Assembly (NCBI GenBank): GCA_964351885.1
Contig: CAYGPP010000040.1
Span: forward strand, 1 to 27,034
Reading direction: 5' to 3'
Origin: Marinoscillum sp964351885
GTDB taxonomy: Bacteria > Bacteroidota > Bacteroidia > Cytophagales > Cyclobacteriaceae
DNA: 27,034 nt
Shown: piece by piece, positions 15,172 to 23,410 of the stretch
Layout of the letters: every line of letters starts with the position of its first letter
Position numbering within the stretch: the first letter of the stretch is position 1
Position numbers and translations under genes: made by a program
Notes under the pieces: generated by a model
What the model was told of the DNA's origin: nothing
The model's input: the letters and a program-made list of their open reading frames with translations, nothing else
The model's database searches: none

Positions 15172-15925
15172 ATTTTATCAGTTGAGCGCCTTTCGAATCG
15201 ATGGTAAGATAGGTACTTCCAGACATCCATTCCCCCAAGTTATAATACATTGAATCTTCACCTAGTTCATATTCTGACACCAAATGTCTGTGCCCATAGA
15301 TGTAATAATCATGGTGGGCGGACTTCTCTATTTCTTTGCTATGGATCACCAACCATTCTTTTTCTGATTGAAATGGAGGTTCATTACAAGCCTTTTTGCT
15401 ACTATTTGACCATTTTTTAGCCAAAGGGATACCTAAATCGGGATGGAGCCACTTAAATCCCCATTTGGCTATGCGGTTAGTAAAAACCTTCTTAAAAAAT
15501 TTAAACTTGCGATCACCAGGCCCAAGACCATCCCCATGACCAACATACACTTTGCGATCTCCTATTTGAAAACTCCTTGGCATGGGGAAAACCTGAACAC
15601 CTAGTTCGGTCTCGAAATAGTCTCTCATCCAGAGGTCATGATTCCCGGTGAAGAAAATTACTGGTATTCCTCTGTCTCTTATCTCTGCAATCTTACCAAT
15701 GAACCGATTAAACCCTTTTGGAACAACGTGGCGATATTCGAACCAAAAATCAAATAGATCTCCGACTAAGACAATTCCTGCCGCATCCTTTTCGATTTCA
15801 GTCAGCCATCTCACGATTTTCTTTTCTCTGACTTGAGTCGCTTCTAGGCTAGGAGCACCCAAATGGAAATCACTCGCTAGATAGATTTTCTGTTTATCAG
15901 GTATGTTTTTAAACTGTTCGTCCAT
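15161..15925 (-). CDS. lpxH: UDP-2,3-diacylglucosamine pyrophosphohydrolase
   Basis: A 254-residue calcineurin-type metallophosphoesterase that would hydrolyse UDP-2,3-diacylglucosamine to lipid X and UMP in lipid A synthesis, at the cytoplasmic membrane surface. Metal-ligand motifs in order are LASDFHLG (D19, H21), VGDLFDFW (D56), TGNHD (N95, H96), VGHGDG (H130) and YGHRH near residue 217. The GDLFDFWFEYR stretch is typical of LpxH rather than general phosphoesterases. Length and motif spacing match the family. The ATG lies directly after the U-tract of a strong intrinsic terminator belonging to ftsH, so its expression would rely on readthrough or an unseen promoter. The downstream propeller-like gene overlaps it by 11 bases. 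Confidence 0.88.
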   Translation of the reverse strand: MDEQFKNIPDKQKIYLASDFHLGAPSLEATQVREKKIVRWLTEIEKDAAGIVLVGDLFDFWFEYRHVVPKGFNRFIGKIAEIRDRGIPVIFFTGNHDLWMRDYFETELGVQVFPMPRSFQIGDRKVYVGHGDGLGPGDRKFKFFKKVFTNRIAKWGFKWLHPDLGIPLAKKWSNSSKKACNEPPFQSEKEWLVIHSKEIEKSAHHDYYIYGHRHLVSEYELGEDSMYYNLGEWMSGSTYLTIDSKGAQLIKFEN

Positions 15926-15953
15926 AAAAAAAGGAGCCTCAAAGTGAAGCTCC
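15926..15953 (-). terminator. Intrinsic terminator of ftsH, abutting the lpxH start
   Basis: On the minus strand GGAGCTTCA-CTT-TGAGGCTCC forms a nine-pair stem (one wobble) with a three-base loop, followed by seven T residues. The last T is directly next to the lpxH ATG (15925). It is a textbook intrinsic terminator for the rsfS-ftsH transcript. Confidence 0.85.
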
Positions 15954-15981
15954 CAATTTAGTAAATGTTGTTGATCGAAGT

Positions 15982-18105
15982 TTATTTTTTATCTTCTACT
16001 TCCTCCTTCGGGACATCATCTTCAGACCCTTCTTCCTTAGTTACCTCATCGATTACATTGCTTTTCAAACGATCCAATTCATCTTGAGCAAGTTTATCAA
16101 CTCGTACTTTTTCAGCAGCATCAGCATCGTCTTTCTCGTCATTCACATTTTTGTTATTAGTGAACTGCTCGTAAGTAGTTTCTTTCGCAAAAGGCCTTTT
16201 ACCTATAAGCCTATCTATATCTGCTTGAAAAAGAATCTCCTTCTCTAGAAGCTCCTTTGCTATAATTTCGAGCTCCTTCTTCTTGCCTTTGAGAAGCTCC
16301 ATTGTCCTCTTATAAGCATCATCGATTAGGCTTTTGACTTCCTTATCAATCGTTTCAGCTGTTGCATCTGAGTAAGGTTTAGTGAAATTATACTCTGATT
16401 GTTTTGCATCATAAAAGGATACATTACCAATCTTTTCATTCATTCCATATACGGTTACAATGCTATATGCCATTTTGGTGATTCTTTCCAGGTCACTAAG
16501 TGCGCCAGTGGAAATTTTATTGAAGATCAAATCTTCAGCCACTCTACCACCCAGAGCCATACACATTTCATCAATGAGCTGTTCAGTCTGATAAAGAAAC
16601 TGTTCTTTAGGTAAATACTGGGCATACCCAAGGGCCGCAACTCCCCGAGGCACAATGCTCACTTTCACCAATGGATCAGCGTGCTCTAAGAACCAACCTG
16701 CTACCGCGTGACCTGCCTCATGGTAAGCAACGATCTCTTTCTCCTCAGGAGAGATTATCTTATTTCTTTTCTCTAGGCCACCGATTACTCGATCTATCGC
16801 CTCTTGGAAGTCTTGCATATCAACAGCTTTCTTGTCCCGTCTGGCTGCAATCAAAGCTGCTTCGTTACAAACATTAGCTATTTCTGCACCAGCAAATCCT
16901 GGTGTTTGCGCCGAAAGCTTTTTGGCTTCAACACTGTCATCAAGCTTGATAGGCTTCAAATGCACCTTGAAAATGGCCTCTCTCCCGATAATATCAGGCT
17001 TATCGATACTGATCTGTCTGTCAAATCTACCCGGTCTTAATAGAGCCGCATCCAATACATCTGGTCTGTTGGTTGCTGCTAGGATAATTACTCCTGAATC
17101 TGTAGAGAAGCCATCCATTTCCACTAATAGTGAATTCAATGTATTTTCTCGTTCGTCATTAGAACCAGGCATTTGTCCTTTTCCACGTGACCGACCAATT
17201 GCGTCTATCTCATCAATGAAAACAATACATGGTGCTTTCTCTTTGGCTTGCTTGAACAAGTCACGAACCCGTGCAGCTCCTACTCCTACAAACATTTCCA
17301 CAAAATCAGAGCCTGAAAGTGTGAAGAATGGCACTCCAGCTTCACCAGCTACTGCTTTTGCTAATAATGTTTTACCTGTTCCCGGAGGGCCTACAAGCAA
17401 AGCTCCTTTTGGTATTTTACCACCCAGTGCAGTGAATTTGCTCGGGGTTTTTAAGAAATCAACAATTTCTTTTATTTCTTCTTTGGCTTCATCAAGGCCT
17501 GCAGCATCATTAAAAGTGATTTTCACCTTGTTTTCAGCGTCAAATAACGCCGCTTTTGATTTGCCAATATTGAAAATCTGCCCTCCAGGGCCACCGCCAC
17601 CAGTCATTCTGCGCATGATGAACCAAAAACCAAAAATGATTAGAAATAAGAAACCCCAGTTGAAGAAGAGACCAGTAATATCTTGTCGGTCTTCTACTTC
17701 ATAACCCATCCGCTGGTCTCTGGAAACTTCTTCCATCAATTCATTGAAGCGATGATTGAAGATAGTGACGTCCACAATTTGGAATTTGTAATGAGGGCCA
17801 TTATCTCCTGAAAATGGAGACTGACCTTCAAGTTCGATTTTGTACTTGGTGTTTTGAAGTGCTTCAGGTTTTAAAGTTACTTCTACCAAGTCTTGGTTTT
17901 TGATGAGCACGATGCGTTTCACATCATTGGCCAACACCATTTGCTCAAAGCGTTTTTCAGTCATCGTAACAGCTGTATTGCTCTTACTGAAGTAGGTGAA
18001 TCCAAAAACTACAGTGATGATACCAATGATTATCATTAATTGATAATTTGGCTTGTTTGGCTTTCCTCCCATCAAAGGGTTCTTTTGTCTCGGTTTATCC
18101 GCCAT
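15982..18105 (-). CDS. ftsH: ATP-dependent zinc metalloprotease FtsH
   Basis: A 707-residue membrane-anchored AAA+ protease that degrades misfolded membrane proteins and short-lived regulators. Two membrane helices at about 22-39 and 148-164 flank a periplasmic domain. The AAA module has Walker A GPPGTGKT (239-246), Walker B IVFIDEID (294-301) and an SRH with RPGRFDRQI (357-365). The peptidase has HEAGH (462-466) with a third zinc ligand at D538. A glycine-rich linker follows helix 2. The C-terminal ~60 residues are highly charged (many D, E and K). The gene lies 48 bases downstream of rsfS, the order seen in many Bacteroidota, and ends in a strong terminator. All key residues are present. 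Confidence 0.97.
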   Translation of the reverse strand: MADKPRQKNPLMGGKPNKPNYQLMIIIGIITVVFGFTYFSKSNTAVTMTEKRFEQMVLANDVKRIVLIKNQDLVEVTLKPEALQNTKYKIELEGQSPFSGDNGPHYKFQIVDVTIFNHRFNELMEEVSRDQRMGYEVEDRQDITGLFFNWGFLFLIIFGFWFIMRRMTGGGGPGGQIFNIGKSKAALFDAENKVKITFNDAAGLDEAKEEIKEIVDFLKTPSKFTALGGKIPKGALLVGPPGTGKTLLAKAVAGEAGVPFFTLSGSDFVEMFVGVGAARVRDLFKQAKEKAPCIVFIDEIDAIGRSRGKGQMPGSNDERENTLNSLLVEMDGFSTDSGVIILAATNRPDVLDAALLRPGRFDRQISIDKPDIIGREAIFKVHLKPIKLDDSVEAKKLSAQTPGFAGAEIANVCNEAALIAARRDKKAVDMQDFQEAIDRVIGGLEKRNKIISPEEKEIVAYHEAGHAVAGWFLEHADPLVKVSIVPRGVAALGYAQYLPKEQFLYQTEQLIDEMCMALGGRVAEDLIFNKISTGALSDLERITKMAYSIVTVYGMNEKIGNVSFYDAKQSEYNFTKPYSDATAETIDKEVKSLIDDAYKRTMELLKGKKKELEIIAKELLEKEILFQADIDRLIGKRPFAKETTYEQFTNNKNVNDEKDDADAAEKVRVDKLAQDELDRLKSNVIDEVTKEEGSEDDVPKEEVEDKK

Positions 18106-18153
18106 TATAAATTCTTAAAGTTTAAATCGTTAACGCTCAATAGAGTAATTGGT

Positions 18154-18528
18154 TCATGCTTCGATTTGCATGACTTTGGCATCTCCCCAAAGATCTTGGA
18201 GTCCGTAAAACGCCCGCTTTTCTTTACTAAAAACATGCGCAACCACATCGACATAGTCAATTATCAACCACTCTTTACTTTCTTTTCCTTCTCTTTTCCA
18301 TGGGTTCTGGCCTGAAGATTTGAATACTTCTTCCTCTATCGAATCAGCAATTGCGTCGATTTGAGTGTCGGAATTTCCGGAGCAGATAATAAAATAATCG
18401 GCAACAGCATTTTTCACATCTCGTAAGTCCATTATGATCACTTCAGAAGCTTTTCTCTCTAACATACCTTTGGCAATCAATTCACCAAGCACTGTGGAAG
18501 TTGCTACTTCATTTGCTTTAGCCTGCAT
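18154..18528 (-). CDS. rsfS: Ribosomal silencing factor RsfS
   Basis: A 124-residue protein of the RsfS/Iojap family, which binds ribosomal protein uL14 and blocks subunit joining when nutrients are scarce. Family-typical segments are VADYFIICSGNSDTQIDAIADS near 43-64 and the C-terminal WLIIDYVDVVAHVFSKEKRAFYGLQDLW region, including the conserved VHVF-type stretch. It has the usual length. It is upstream of ftsH in one operon, and divergent from birA with a 45-base gap that holds a TAnnTTTG box for this gene. Confidence 0.95.
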   Translation of the reverse strand: MQAKANEVATSTVLGELIAKGMLERKASEVIIMDLRDVKNAVADYFIICSGNSDTQIDAIADSIEEEVFKSSGQNPWKREGKESKEWLIIDYVDVVAHVFSKEKRAFYGLQDLWGDAKVMQIEA

Positions 18529-18554
18529 TCAGTATTTTTAATTCAATTTTGTGT

Positions 18555-18562
18555 CAAAACTA
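18555..18562 (-). promoter_or_regulatory. Promoter -7 box of rsfS-ftsH
   Basis: TAGTTTTG on the minus strand is an exact match to the Bacteroidota -7 consensus TAnnTTTG, 26 bases upstream of the rsfS ATG. No clear TTG was found at the expected -33 spacing. Confidence 0.5.
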
Positions 18563-18573
18563 ACAAATTAACC

Positions 18574-19332
18574 TTGCATAAATACTTTGCCAAACCGCTA
18601 TTCTTAGCGAAAAGCGTCGAATATCTGCCAGAATGTCACAGCACTAATGAAGAGCTTGTCAATCGTGCCAAATTAGGAAAACTGTCCGAAGGCCATCTGC
18701 TCTACACAGATCATCAATTACAAGGTAAAGGTCAGAGAGGAAACGTTTGGGAGAGCAACACGTTTCAGAATTTACTCTTTTCGCTTTATCTCACACCTAG
18801 GTCTTTGTCGCCAAAGGATATTTATATGGTCAATATTGCAGCTGGTCTAGCGATATTGGAAGCCGTACAAGATCTCATAGATGCCAAAGTACAGTTAAAA
18901 TGGCCGAATGACCTTTACCTGAATGATTTGAAAGCTGGAGGAATACTTGTAGAGTCTTCGCTCAATGCTGGTGTTGTGGAAAGTCTTGTGGTGGGAATGG
19001 GAATGAATGTCAATCAAAAGCAATTCCTGAACACCCGGGCAACGTCTTTATCAATAGAGACAGGTAAGACCTTTAACCGTCATGATCTCTTGGAGAATAT
19101 CATAGTGCAATTCGAAAAGTACTACCTACAAATTCGATCTAATCAAAAAAGTAAAATTATCAAGCAGTATTACCAATCAATGAGATGGCGAGGTGAGGAA
19201 CATCTTTTCCAAGATGCCGAGAGTATATTTTCGGGAGAAATTTTAGGTGTGGACGATTCAGGGAAATTAGTCGTGAAAACAAATGAGAGCACAAGGCGTT
19301 TTGACGTAAAAGAAATCACATTTATCAAGTGA
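18574..19332 (+). CDS. birA: Biotin-[acetyl-CoA-carboxylase] ligase
   Basis: A 252-residue class-I biotin protein ligase without the DNA-binding domain found in E. coli BirA. It makes biotinyl-AMP and transfers biotin to the lysine of a carrier protein. Motifs are ECHSTNEEL near 20-28, the biotin-binding loop QGKGQRGNVW (49-58), LKWPNDLYLNDLKAGGILVE near 108-127 and GMGMNVNQ. The start codon is TTG: the protein's N-terminus (HKYFAKPLF, then YLPECHSTN) fits the family, and the next in-frame ATG would remove the biotin-binding loop. The likely carrier substrate in this window is the biotin carrier protein at 26169-26663. Confidence 0.93.
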   Translation: MHKYFAKPLFLAKSVEYLPECHSTNEELVNRAKLGKLSEGHLLYTDHQLQGKGQRGNVWESNTFQNLLFSLYLTPRSLSPKDIYMVNIAAGLAILEAVQDLIDAKVQLKWPNDLYLNDLKAGGILVESSLNAGVVESLVVGMGMNVNQKQFLNTRATSLSIETGKTFNRHDLLENIIVQFEKYYLQIRSNQKSKIIKQYYQSMRWRGEEHLFQDAESIFSGEILGVDDSGKLVVKTNESTRRFDVKEITFIK

Positions 19333-19354
19333 GGGCAAATACCTCTGAATTATC

Positions 19355-19362
19355 TAATTTTG
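19355..19362 (+). promoter_or_regulatory. Promoter -7 box of ahcY
   Basis: TAATTTTG matches TAnnTTTG exactly, 34 bases before the ahcY ATG and just after the birA stop. No -33 TTG stands out at 17-23 bases upstream. Confidence 0.5.
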
Positions 19363-19396
19363 CGCCAACAAAATAGCGCGGATAAAAAACTTACCC

Positions 19397-20704
19397 ATGA
19401 TTGAAGAAAAATTGAATTACAAAGTAAAAGATATTAATCAAGCCGACTTTGGTCGTAATGAGATCAAATTGGCCGAAGCTGAGATGCCAGGCCTTATGGC
19501 ACTTAGAGAAGAATATGGTGCATCTAAGCCACTTAGCGGCGCTAGAATTGCAGGATGCCTTCATATGACCGTTCAAACCGCCGTTTTGATAGAGACATTG
19601 GTTGAGTTAGGAGCAGAGGTGACTTGGTCTTCTTGTAATATTTTCTCAACTCAAGATCATGCCGCAGCGGCCATTGCTAAGTCGGGGGTGCCTGTATTTG
19701 CATGGAAAGGTTTGAACGAGGAGGAATTTGACTGGTGTATCGAGCAAACTTTGTTTGCATTCGATGGTGGAAAGCCTTTGAATATGATCTTGGACGATGG
19801 TGGAGATTTGACCAATATGGTTTTGGATAGATTTCCTGAACTAGTTGACGGAATTAATGGGCTGTCTGAAGAGACCACTACTGGAGTTCACAGACTTTAT
19901 GAGCGCATGAGAAATGGCACGCTCCCAATGCCTGCTATTAACGTGAATGATTCTGTCACTAAGTCGAAATTTGATAACAAGTATGGTTGTAAAGAGTCTC
20001 TAGTTGATGCAATTAGAAGAGCAACAGATATTATGATGGCTGGTAAGGTTGCTGTAGTTGCTGGATATGGTGATGTAGGGAAAGGATCTGCTGCGTCTCT
20101 TCGAGGAGCTGGAGTACGGGTGATCGTAACTGAGATTGATCCGATTTGTGCATTACAAGCTGCAATGGATGGTTACGAAGTGAAAAAGATGGTTGATGCA
20201 GCTCCAAGGGCAGATATCATAGTTACTGCTACAGGTAACAAAGACATTATCAAAGGTGAGCATTTCAAACTAATGGGAGATAAGACTATAGTTTGTAATA
20301 TTGGACATTTTGATAATGAAATCGATGTTGCTTGGCTAAATGATAATTACGGAGCTTCCAAAGTCGAAATCAAGCCACAGGTTGATCTTTACAATGTAGA
20401 TGGTAACGAAATTATTTTGCTTGCTGAAGGTCGCTTGGTAAATCTGGGCTGTGCTACTGGGCACCCATCGTTTGTAATGTCTAATTCATTTACAAACCAG
20501 ACTTTGGCTCAAATAGAGTTGTGGACGAATCTTGAGTCATATGAAAATGCCGTTTACACGCTTCCTAAACTTCTGGATGAAAAAGTAGCGGCATTGCATT
20601 TAGCTAAGATTGGTGTGGAATTGGAGACTTTGTCTAATGATCAAGCCGATTATATCGGCGTTACGGTTCAAGGACCATTCAAGCCAGACACTTACAGATA
20701 TTGA
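19397..20704 (+). CDS. ahcY: Adenosylhomocysteinase (SAH hydrolase)
   Basis: A 435-residue NAD-dependent enzyme that splits S-adenosylhomocysteine into adenosine and homocysteine, clearing the product inhibitor of methyltransferases in the cytosol. Visible signatures are CLHMTVQTAVLIETL near 54-68, SSCNIFSTQDHAAAAI at 78-93, the NAD-binding GYGDVGKG (223-230), KPQVDLY and the C-terminal PFKPDTYRY that closes the NAD site of the neighbouring subunit. The short form (about 430 residues, without the insert of some longer bacterial forms) is complete. It is a single-gene transcript bounded by its own -7 box and an intrinsic terminator. Confidence 0.97.
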   Translation: MIEEKLNYKVKDINQADFGRNEIKLAEAEMPGLMALREEYGASKPLSGARIAGCLHMTVQTAVLIETLVELGAEVTWSSCNIFSTQDHAAAAIAKSGVPVFAWKGLNEEEFDWCIEQTLFAFDGGKPLNMILDDGGDLTNMVLDRFPELVDGINGLSEETTTGVHRLYERMRNGTLPMPAINVNDSVTKSKFDNKYGCKESLVDAIRRATDIMMAGKVAVVAGYGDVGKGSAASLRGAGVRVIVTEIDPICALQAAMDGYEVKKMVDAAPRADIIVTATGNKDIIKGEHFKLMGDKTIVCNIGHFDNEIDVAWLNDNYGASKVEIKPQVDLYNVDGNEIILLAEGRLVNLGCATGHPSFVMSNSFTNQTLAQIELWTNLESYENAVYTLPKLLDEKVAALHLAKIGVELETLSNDQADYIGVTVQGPFKPDTYRY

Positions 20705-20731
20705 TCTGAATATTTCATTATAGATTTAAAC

Positions 20732-20758
20732 GCCGCTTCGCAGAAGCGGCCTTTTTTT
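20732..20758 (+). terminator. Intrinsic terminator of ahcY, abutting the next start codon
   Basis: GCCGCTTC-GCA-GAAGCGGC, a perfect eight-pair stem with a three-base loop, then C and seven T residues. The ATG of the following glycosyltransferase begins at the next base (20759). Confidence 0.9.
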
Positions 20759-21844
20759 ATGAAAATACTTTTCACGACACATCAGGGAGGGCTTGCAGGC
20801 TCCACTTTTTCAATTGCTTATCTAGCGAAGGGGTTAGCCGCAAAAGGTCATGAAATACATGTCGGCTGTCCACGGGACAGCTTGCTATCCACTGAGCTGA
20901 CCCAGTTTACAAATGTGGTCTGCCATGCTATTCCGTTTTCTGGTTACCTCGATCTTTCATCCGCCAAGGTTACTGCAAGGATTTGCAAGAAATTTGACAT
21001 TCAAATTGTGTGTGCGCAAGGAGGAAGAGATCGTAATTTGACGGTAGCTGCTAAGTGGATTTATAGGATGAAAAGTGATCTTGTATTTGTCAGACGTCAA
21101 AGGCCAAGAGATGAGCCGTGGCTCAAGCGACTGATTCATATGAAAGCGACTCGTAAGATTGTGATGGTTAGTCATGGGTTAAGAGATATTTTCATCCAAA
21201 AAGGTTATTCGGAACAACATTTACATGTAATCCATAATGGAATTGACGCGAACGAGTTCTCCAAGCCAGCTGCAAAGTCTGAAATCGATAAAGTAAAAAA
21301 GGAACTGGGACTTAGAAGTGAAAGGGTTATCGGATGCGTGAGTCGTCTAAAGTATCAAAAAGCGATCATTCAATCACTCAAGTATTTGCCCGAAGATCTA
21401 GTTGTCCTGTTTGTCGGGATAAATGAGGGGCAGTTGAAGAAGGAAATAAAAAAGGAGAACCCAATACAACGTTTAATATTTGCAGGAGACGTTTCCAGAA
21501 AAGAGTTGCCAGCATATTATGCGGTAATGGGTCTGTCTGTTTTGGCAAGTGAGATGGACGGGTTTGGTCTGGTTATCGTTGAGTCTATGTTGGCAGGAGT
21601 TCCTGTCGTTGCCTCTAAATTTGGAGGCATTCCTGATGTAATTGAAGATGGAAAAACCGGATTCTTGTTTGATAACTCTCAACCAAAGGACTTAGCCAGC
21701 AAAGTAATCGCTTTACTGGATGACACTGAAATGCGAGACAGTATTACAAAAGAAGCTAAAACAAGAGCGTTGGATCACTTCAGCATAGCTGCCACGATTG
21801 ATGAATATGAAACTCTATTTCAATCATTGAGTAGAAAGAATTAG
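20759..21844 (+). CDS. Glycosyltransferase family 4
   Basis: A 361-residue GT-B fold retaining glycosyltransferase. The N-terminal domain opens MKILFTTHQGGLAGSTFSIA with the usual G-x-G-like acceptor loop. HNGIDANEF lies at 159-167. The donor site has SEMDGFGLVIVESMLAGVPV with D267 and E275 in the place of the usual E-x7-E pair, so the first Glu is Asp here. It ends with a FGGIPDVIEDGKTGFLF stretch. It has no membrane helix and probably acts at the inner membrane on LPS or another surface glycan. The start sits directly after the ahcY terminator. Its TAG shares four bases (TTAG) with the stop of the convergent GT2 gene. Substrate unknown. Confidence 0.88.
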   Translation: MKILFTTHQGGLAGSTFSIAYLAKGLAAKGHEIHVGCPRDSLLSTELTQFTNVVCHAIPFSGYLDLSSAKVTARICKKFDIQIVCAQGGRDRNLTVAAKWIYRMKSDLVFVRRQRPRDEPWLKRLIHMKATRKIVMVSHGLRDIFIQKGYSEQHLHVIHNGIDANEFSKPAAKSEIDKVKKELGLRSERVIGCVSRLKYQKAIIQSLKYLPEDLVVLFVGINEGQLKKEIKKENPIQRLIFAGDVSRKELPAYYAVMGLSVLASEMDGFGLVIVESMLAGVPVVASKFGGIPDVIEDGKTGFLFDNSQPKDLASKVIALLDDTEMRDSITKEAKTRALDHFSIAATIDEYETLFQSLSRKN

Positions 21845-22596
21845 AGATCCTTCTTCATTCGAAATTGCAACTTGTATTTCAGGTGCTTTTCTTTCATGGA
21901 CAATCTCACTAGCTGCCAACCTAGTCGACCATCAAGAAACCCACCTTTCAATACAAAAGACTTCACGAAACATACTAAAGGGCTGAACCAAATTCTCAAA
22001 AGCGGAAGGTTTCTTTTTCGATTTAGATTAGAAACCGCACTTATCTCAGCATAATTCTGGATTTGACGTTCATGCTCGGCTAATGTCTCGAAGGTATAAT
22101 GATGTAGTAAACCTTGGAGTTTTTTGGAATGGGACGAATTCTGAAGGTAGACTTTATCGTGCGGGTTTGGCCCGAGCCATTCAGCTTTATCTTTTTTCCA
22201 TAGACGCAGTTTCCATTCAGAAGACCAATCTCCGTATTCAATCCATTTTCCACAGTAGAAGGCCTTACGGTTGAAATAATATCCGTCATAGGGAAAACCC
22301 TTTGCTTTTTCTGCTAATATCTCTTGAGCAAGCGACTGGCTTAATTCCTCATCTCCATCTATGGATAGAATCATAGGATAGCTTGCTTGACTCAATGCAA
22401 ATTGTTTTTGCTCTATCTGTCCTGGATAATCTCTTTGAATTATTCTAACGCTAAACTGGTCACATAACGTTGGCGTTTTGTCAGAGGAGAACGAATCAAC
22501 AACAATAATTTCGTCAGCTAAGTGCTTTAAACTTTGCAAACACCTTGCAATGTGTTTTTCCTCGTTGTAAGTGATGACTAATACAGAGAGTTTCAT
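21841..22596 (-). CDS. Glycosyltransferase family 2, WaaE/KdtX-like
   Basis: A 251-residue GT-A enzyme. Features are LSVLVITYNEEKHIARCLQS at the start, DEIIVVDSFSSDKT near 28-41, the DxD metal motif in SIDGDEE (near 80-86), and a C-terminal region with HHYTFETLAEHERQIQNYA. This arrangement is typical of LPS inner-core glucosyltransferases related to WaaE. It probably works on lipooligosaccharide core, in line with lpxH in the same neighbourhood (inference). The C-terminus contains a hydrophobic LRIWFSPLVCFVKSFVLKGG that could associate with the membrane. It is convergent with the GT4 gene with a four-base overlap, and divergent from the ECF sigma gene. Confidence 0.88.
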   Translation of the reverse strand: MKLSVLVITYNEEKHIARCLQSLKHLADEIIVVDSFSSDKTPTLCDQFSVRIIQRDYPGQIEQKQFALSQASYPMILSIDGDEELSQSLAQEILAEKAKGFPYDGYYFNRKAFYCGKWIEYGDWSSEWKLRLWKKDKAEWLGPNPHDKVYLQNSSHSKKLQGLLHHYTFETLAEHERQIQNYAEISAVSNLNRKRNLPLLRIWFSPLVCFVKSFVLKGGFLDGRLGWQLVRLSMKEKHLKYKLQFRMKKDL

Positions 22597-22683
22597 AACA
22601 TTTCCTGAAGAGAAGATAAGGATAAATAGGGCATGACCCTTCGAAGACTAGGATGATTTTGTTATGAGAATGCTAATGTGCAA

Positions 22684-22700
22684 TTTAGAATTATTCTAAA
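22684..22700. promoter_or_regulatory. Perfect 8-1-8 palindrome, Fur/PerR-box-like
   Basis: TTTAGAAT-T-ATTCTAAA is a perfect 17-base palindrome in the gap between the divergent GT2 and ECF sigma genes, 91 bases ahead of the sigma ATG. Its core fits the 7-1-7 geometry of Fur-family sites and differs from the PerR-type box TTATAATNATTATAA by one base per half. The regulator is not known. Confidence 0.5.
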
Positions 22701-22791
22701 CTAATTCAACTAGCAAACGTAAGTTGATGTATGTACATGAAGTTGGTCTCCCGATTTCTATTGATCAAGTTTAACCATCTTGACAAACCCA

Positions 22792-23376
22792 ATGAATATG
22801 ACACAGGAATTTGTAAAACGGAGTTATTCTAAACCTGAGGCGGAACATGTCTTTAATGATGAGTTTATGCCGCATGTGGATGCTATGTACAATTTTGCCT
22901 ATCGGCTGACTTACGATGAAGACGATTCGAAGGACCTAGTTCAGGATACTTATTTGAAGGCTTTTCGATTCATTAATTCCTTTGAGCAGGGTACCAACGC
23001 AAAAGCTTGGTTGTACAGAATCCTGAAAAATAGTTTTATTAACGATTTCCGAAAAAAAAGTAAGCAACCAGCCAAAGTAGATTATCAGGAAGTGGAGAAC
23101 TTCTATAACTCTGAGGACGTTCAAAGTGATAATACAATGGACTTGCGAATCGAATCGGTTAAAGACATGATCGGTGATGAGATCACATTAGCGCTGAATT
23201 CGCTAGACGTTGATTTCAGAACTGTGATTATTCTTTGCGATTTAGAAGGGTTCAAATATGAGGAAATGGCCAAAATTTTAGATATTCCCATCGGAACCGT
23301 TAGATCTAGGCTTCATAGAGCGCGCAACTTATTAAAAGAACGGTTGAGTTCATATGCCTCAACAATGGGATACTGA
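22792..23376 (+). CDS. ECF-type RNA polymerase sigma factor
   Basis: A 194-residue extracytoplasmic-function sigma factor. The ATG at 22792 is preferred to the TTG at 22780. Region 2 spans about 30-95 with DLVQDTYLKAFR and AKAWLYRILKNSFINDFRK, the -10-binding and melting part. Region 4 spans about 130-185 with LDVDFRTVIILCDLEGFKYEEMAKIL and the helix-turn-helix IPIGTVRSRLHRARNLL. No extra C-terminal domain. The downstream small protein, 34 bases on, has a zinc-finger anti-sigma motif, suggesting a redox- or envelope-stress switch of the RsrA/ZAS kind. The continuing operon runs into gmk and nadD. Its own promoter was not found, but a palindrome lies upstream. Confidence 0.93.
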   Translation: MNMTQEFVKRSYSKPEAEHVFNDEFMPHVDAMYNFAYRLTYDEDDSKDLVQDTYLKAFRFINSFEQGTNAKAWLYRILKNSFINDFRKKSKQPAKVDYQEVENFYNSEDVQSDNTMDLRIESVKDMIGDEITLALNSLDVDFRTVIILCDLEGFKYEEMAKILDIPIGTVRSRLHRARNLLKERLSSYASTMGY

Positions 23377-23410
23377 ATCATTTTTTACCATTTGCATAAA
23401 ATTATATATC

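Noticed and set aside
16832..17704. A 290-codon open frame on the plus strand opposite ftsH
   Set aside because: It lies wholly antisense to the conserved ftsH AAA domain; its low-complexity composition (S, P and A rich) is what an antisense frame of a conserved gene gives.
19333..19396. SAM/SAH riboswitch ahead of ahcY
   Set aside because: The gap is only 64 bases, includes the -7 box and leaves too short a leader; no conserved fold is visible.
22780..22791. TTG start for the ECF sigma factor
   Set aside because: An ATG four codons later gives a normal family N-terminus.
23354..23410. N-terminal extension of the anti-sigma factor overlapping the sigma gene
   Set aside because: The ATG at 23411 removes the overlap, and the extension adds no recognisable domain.
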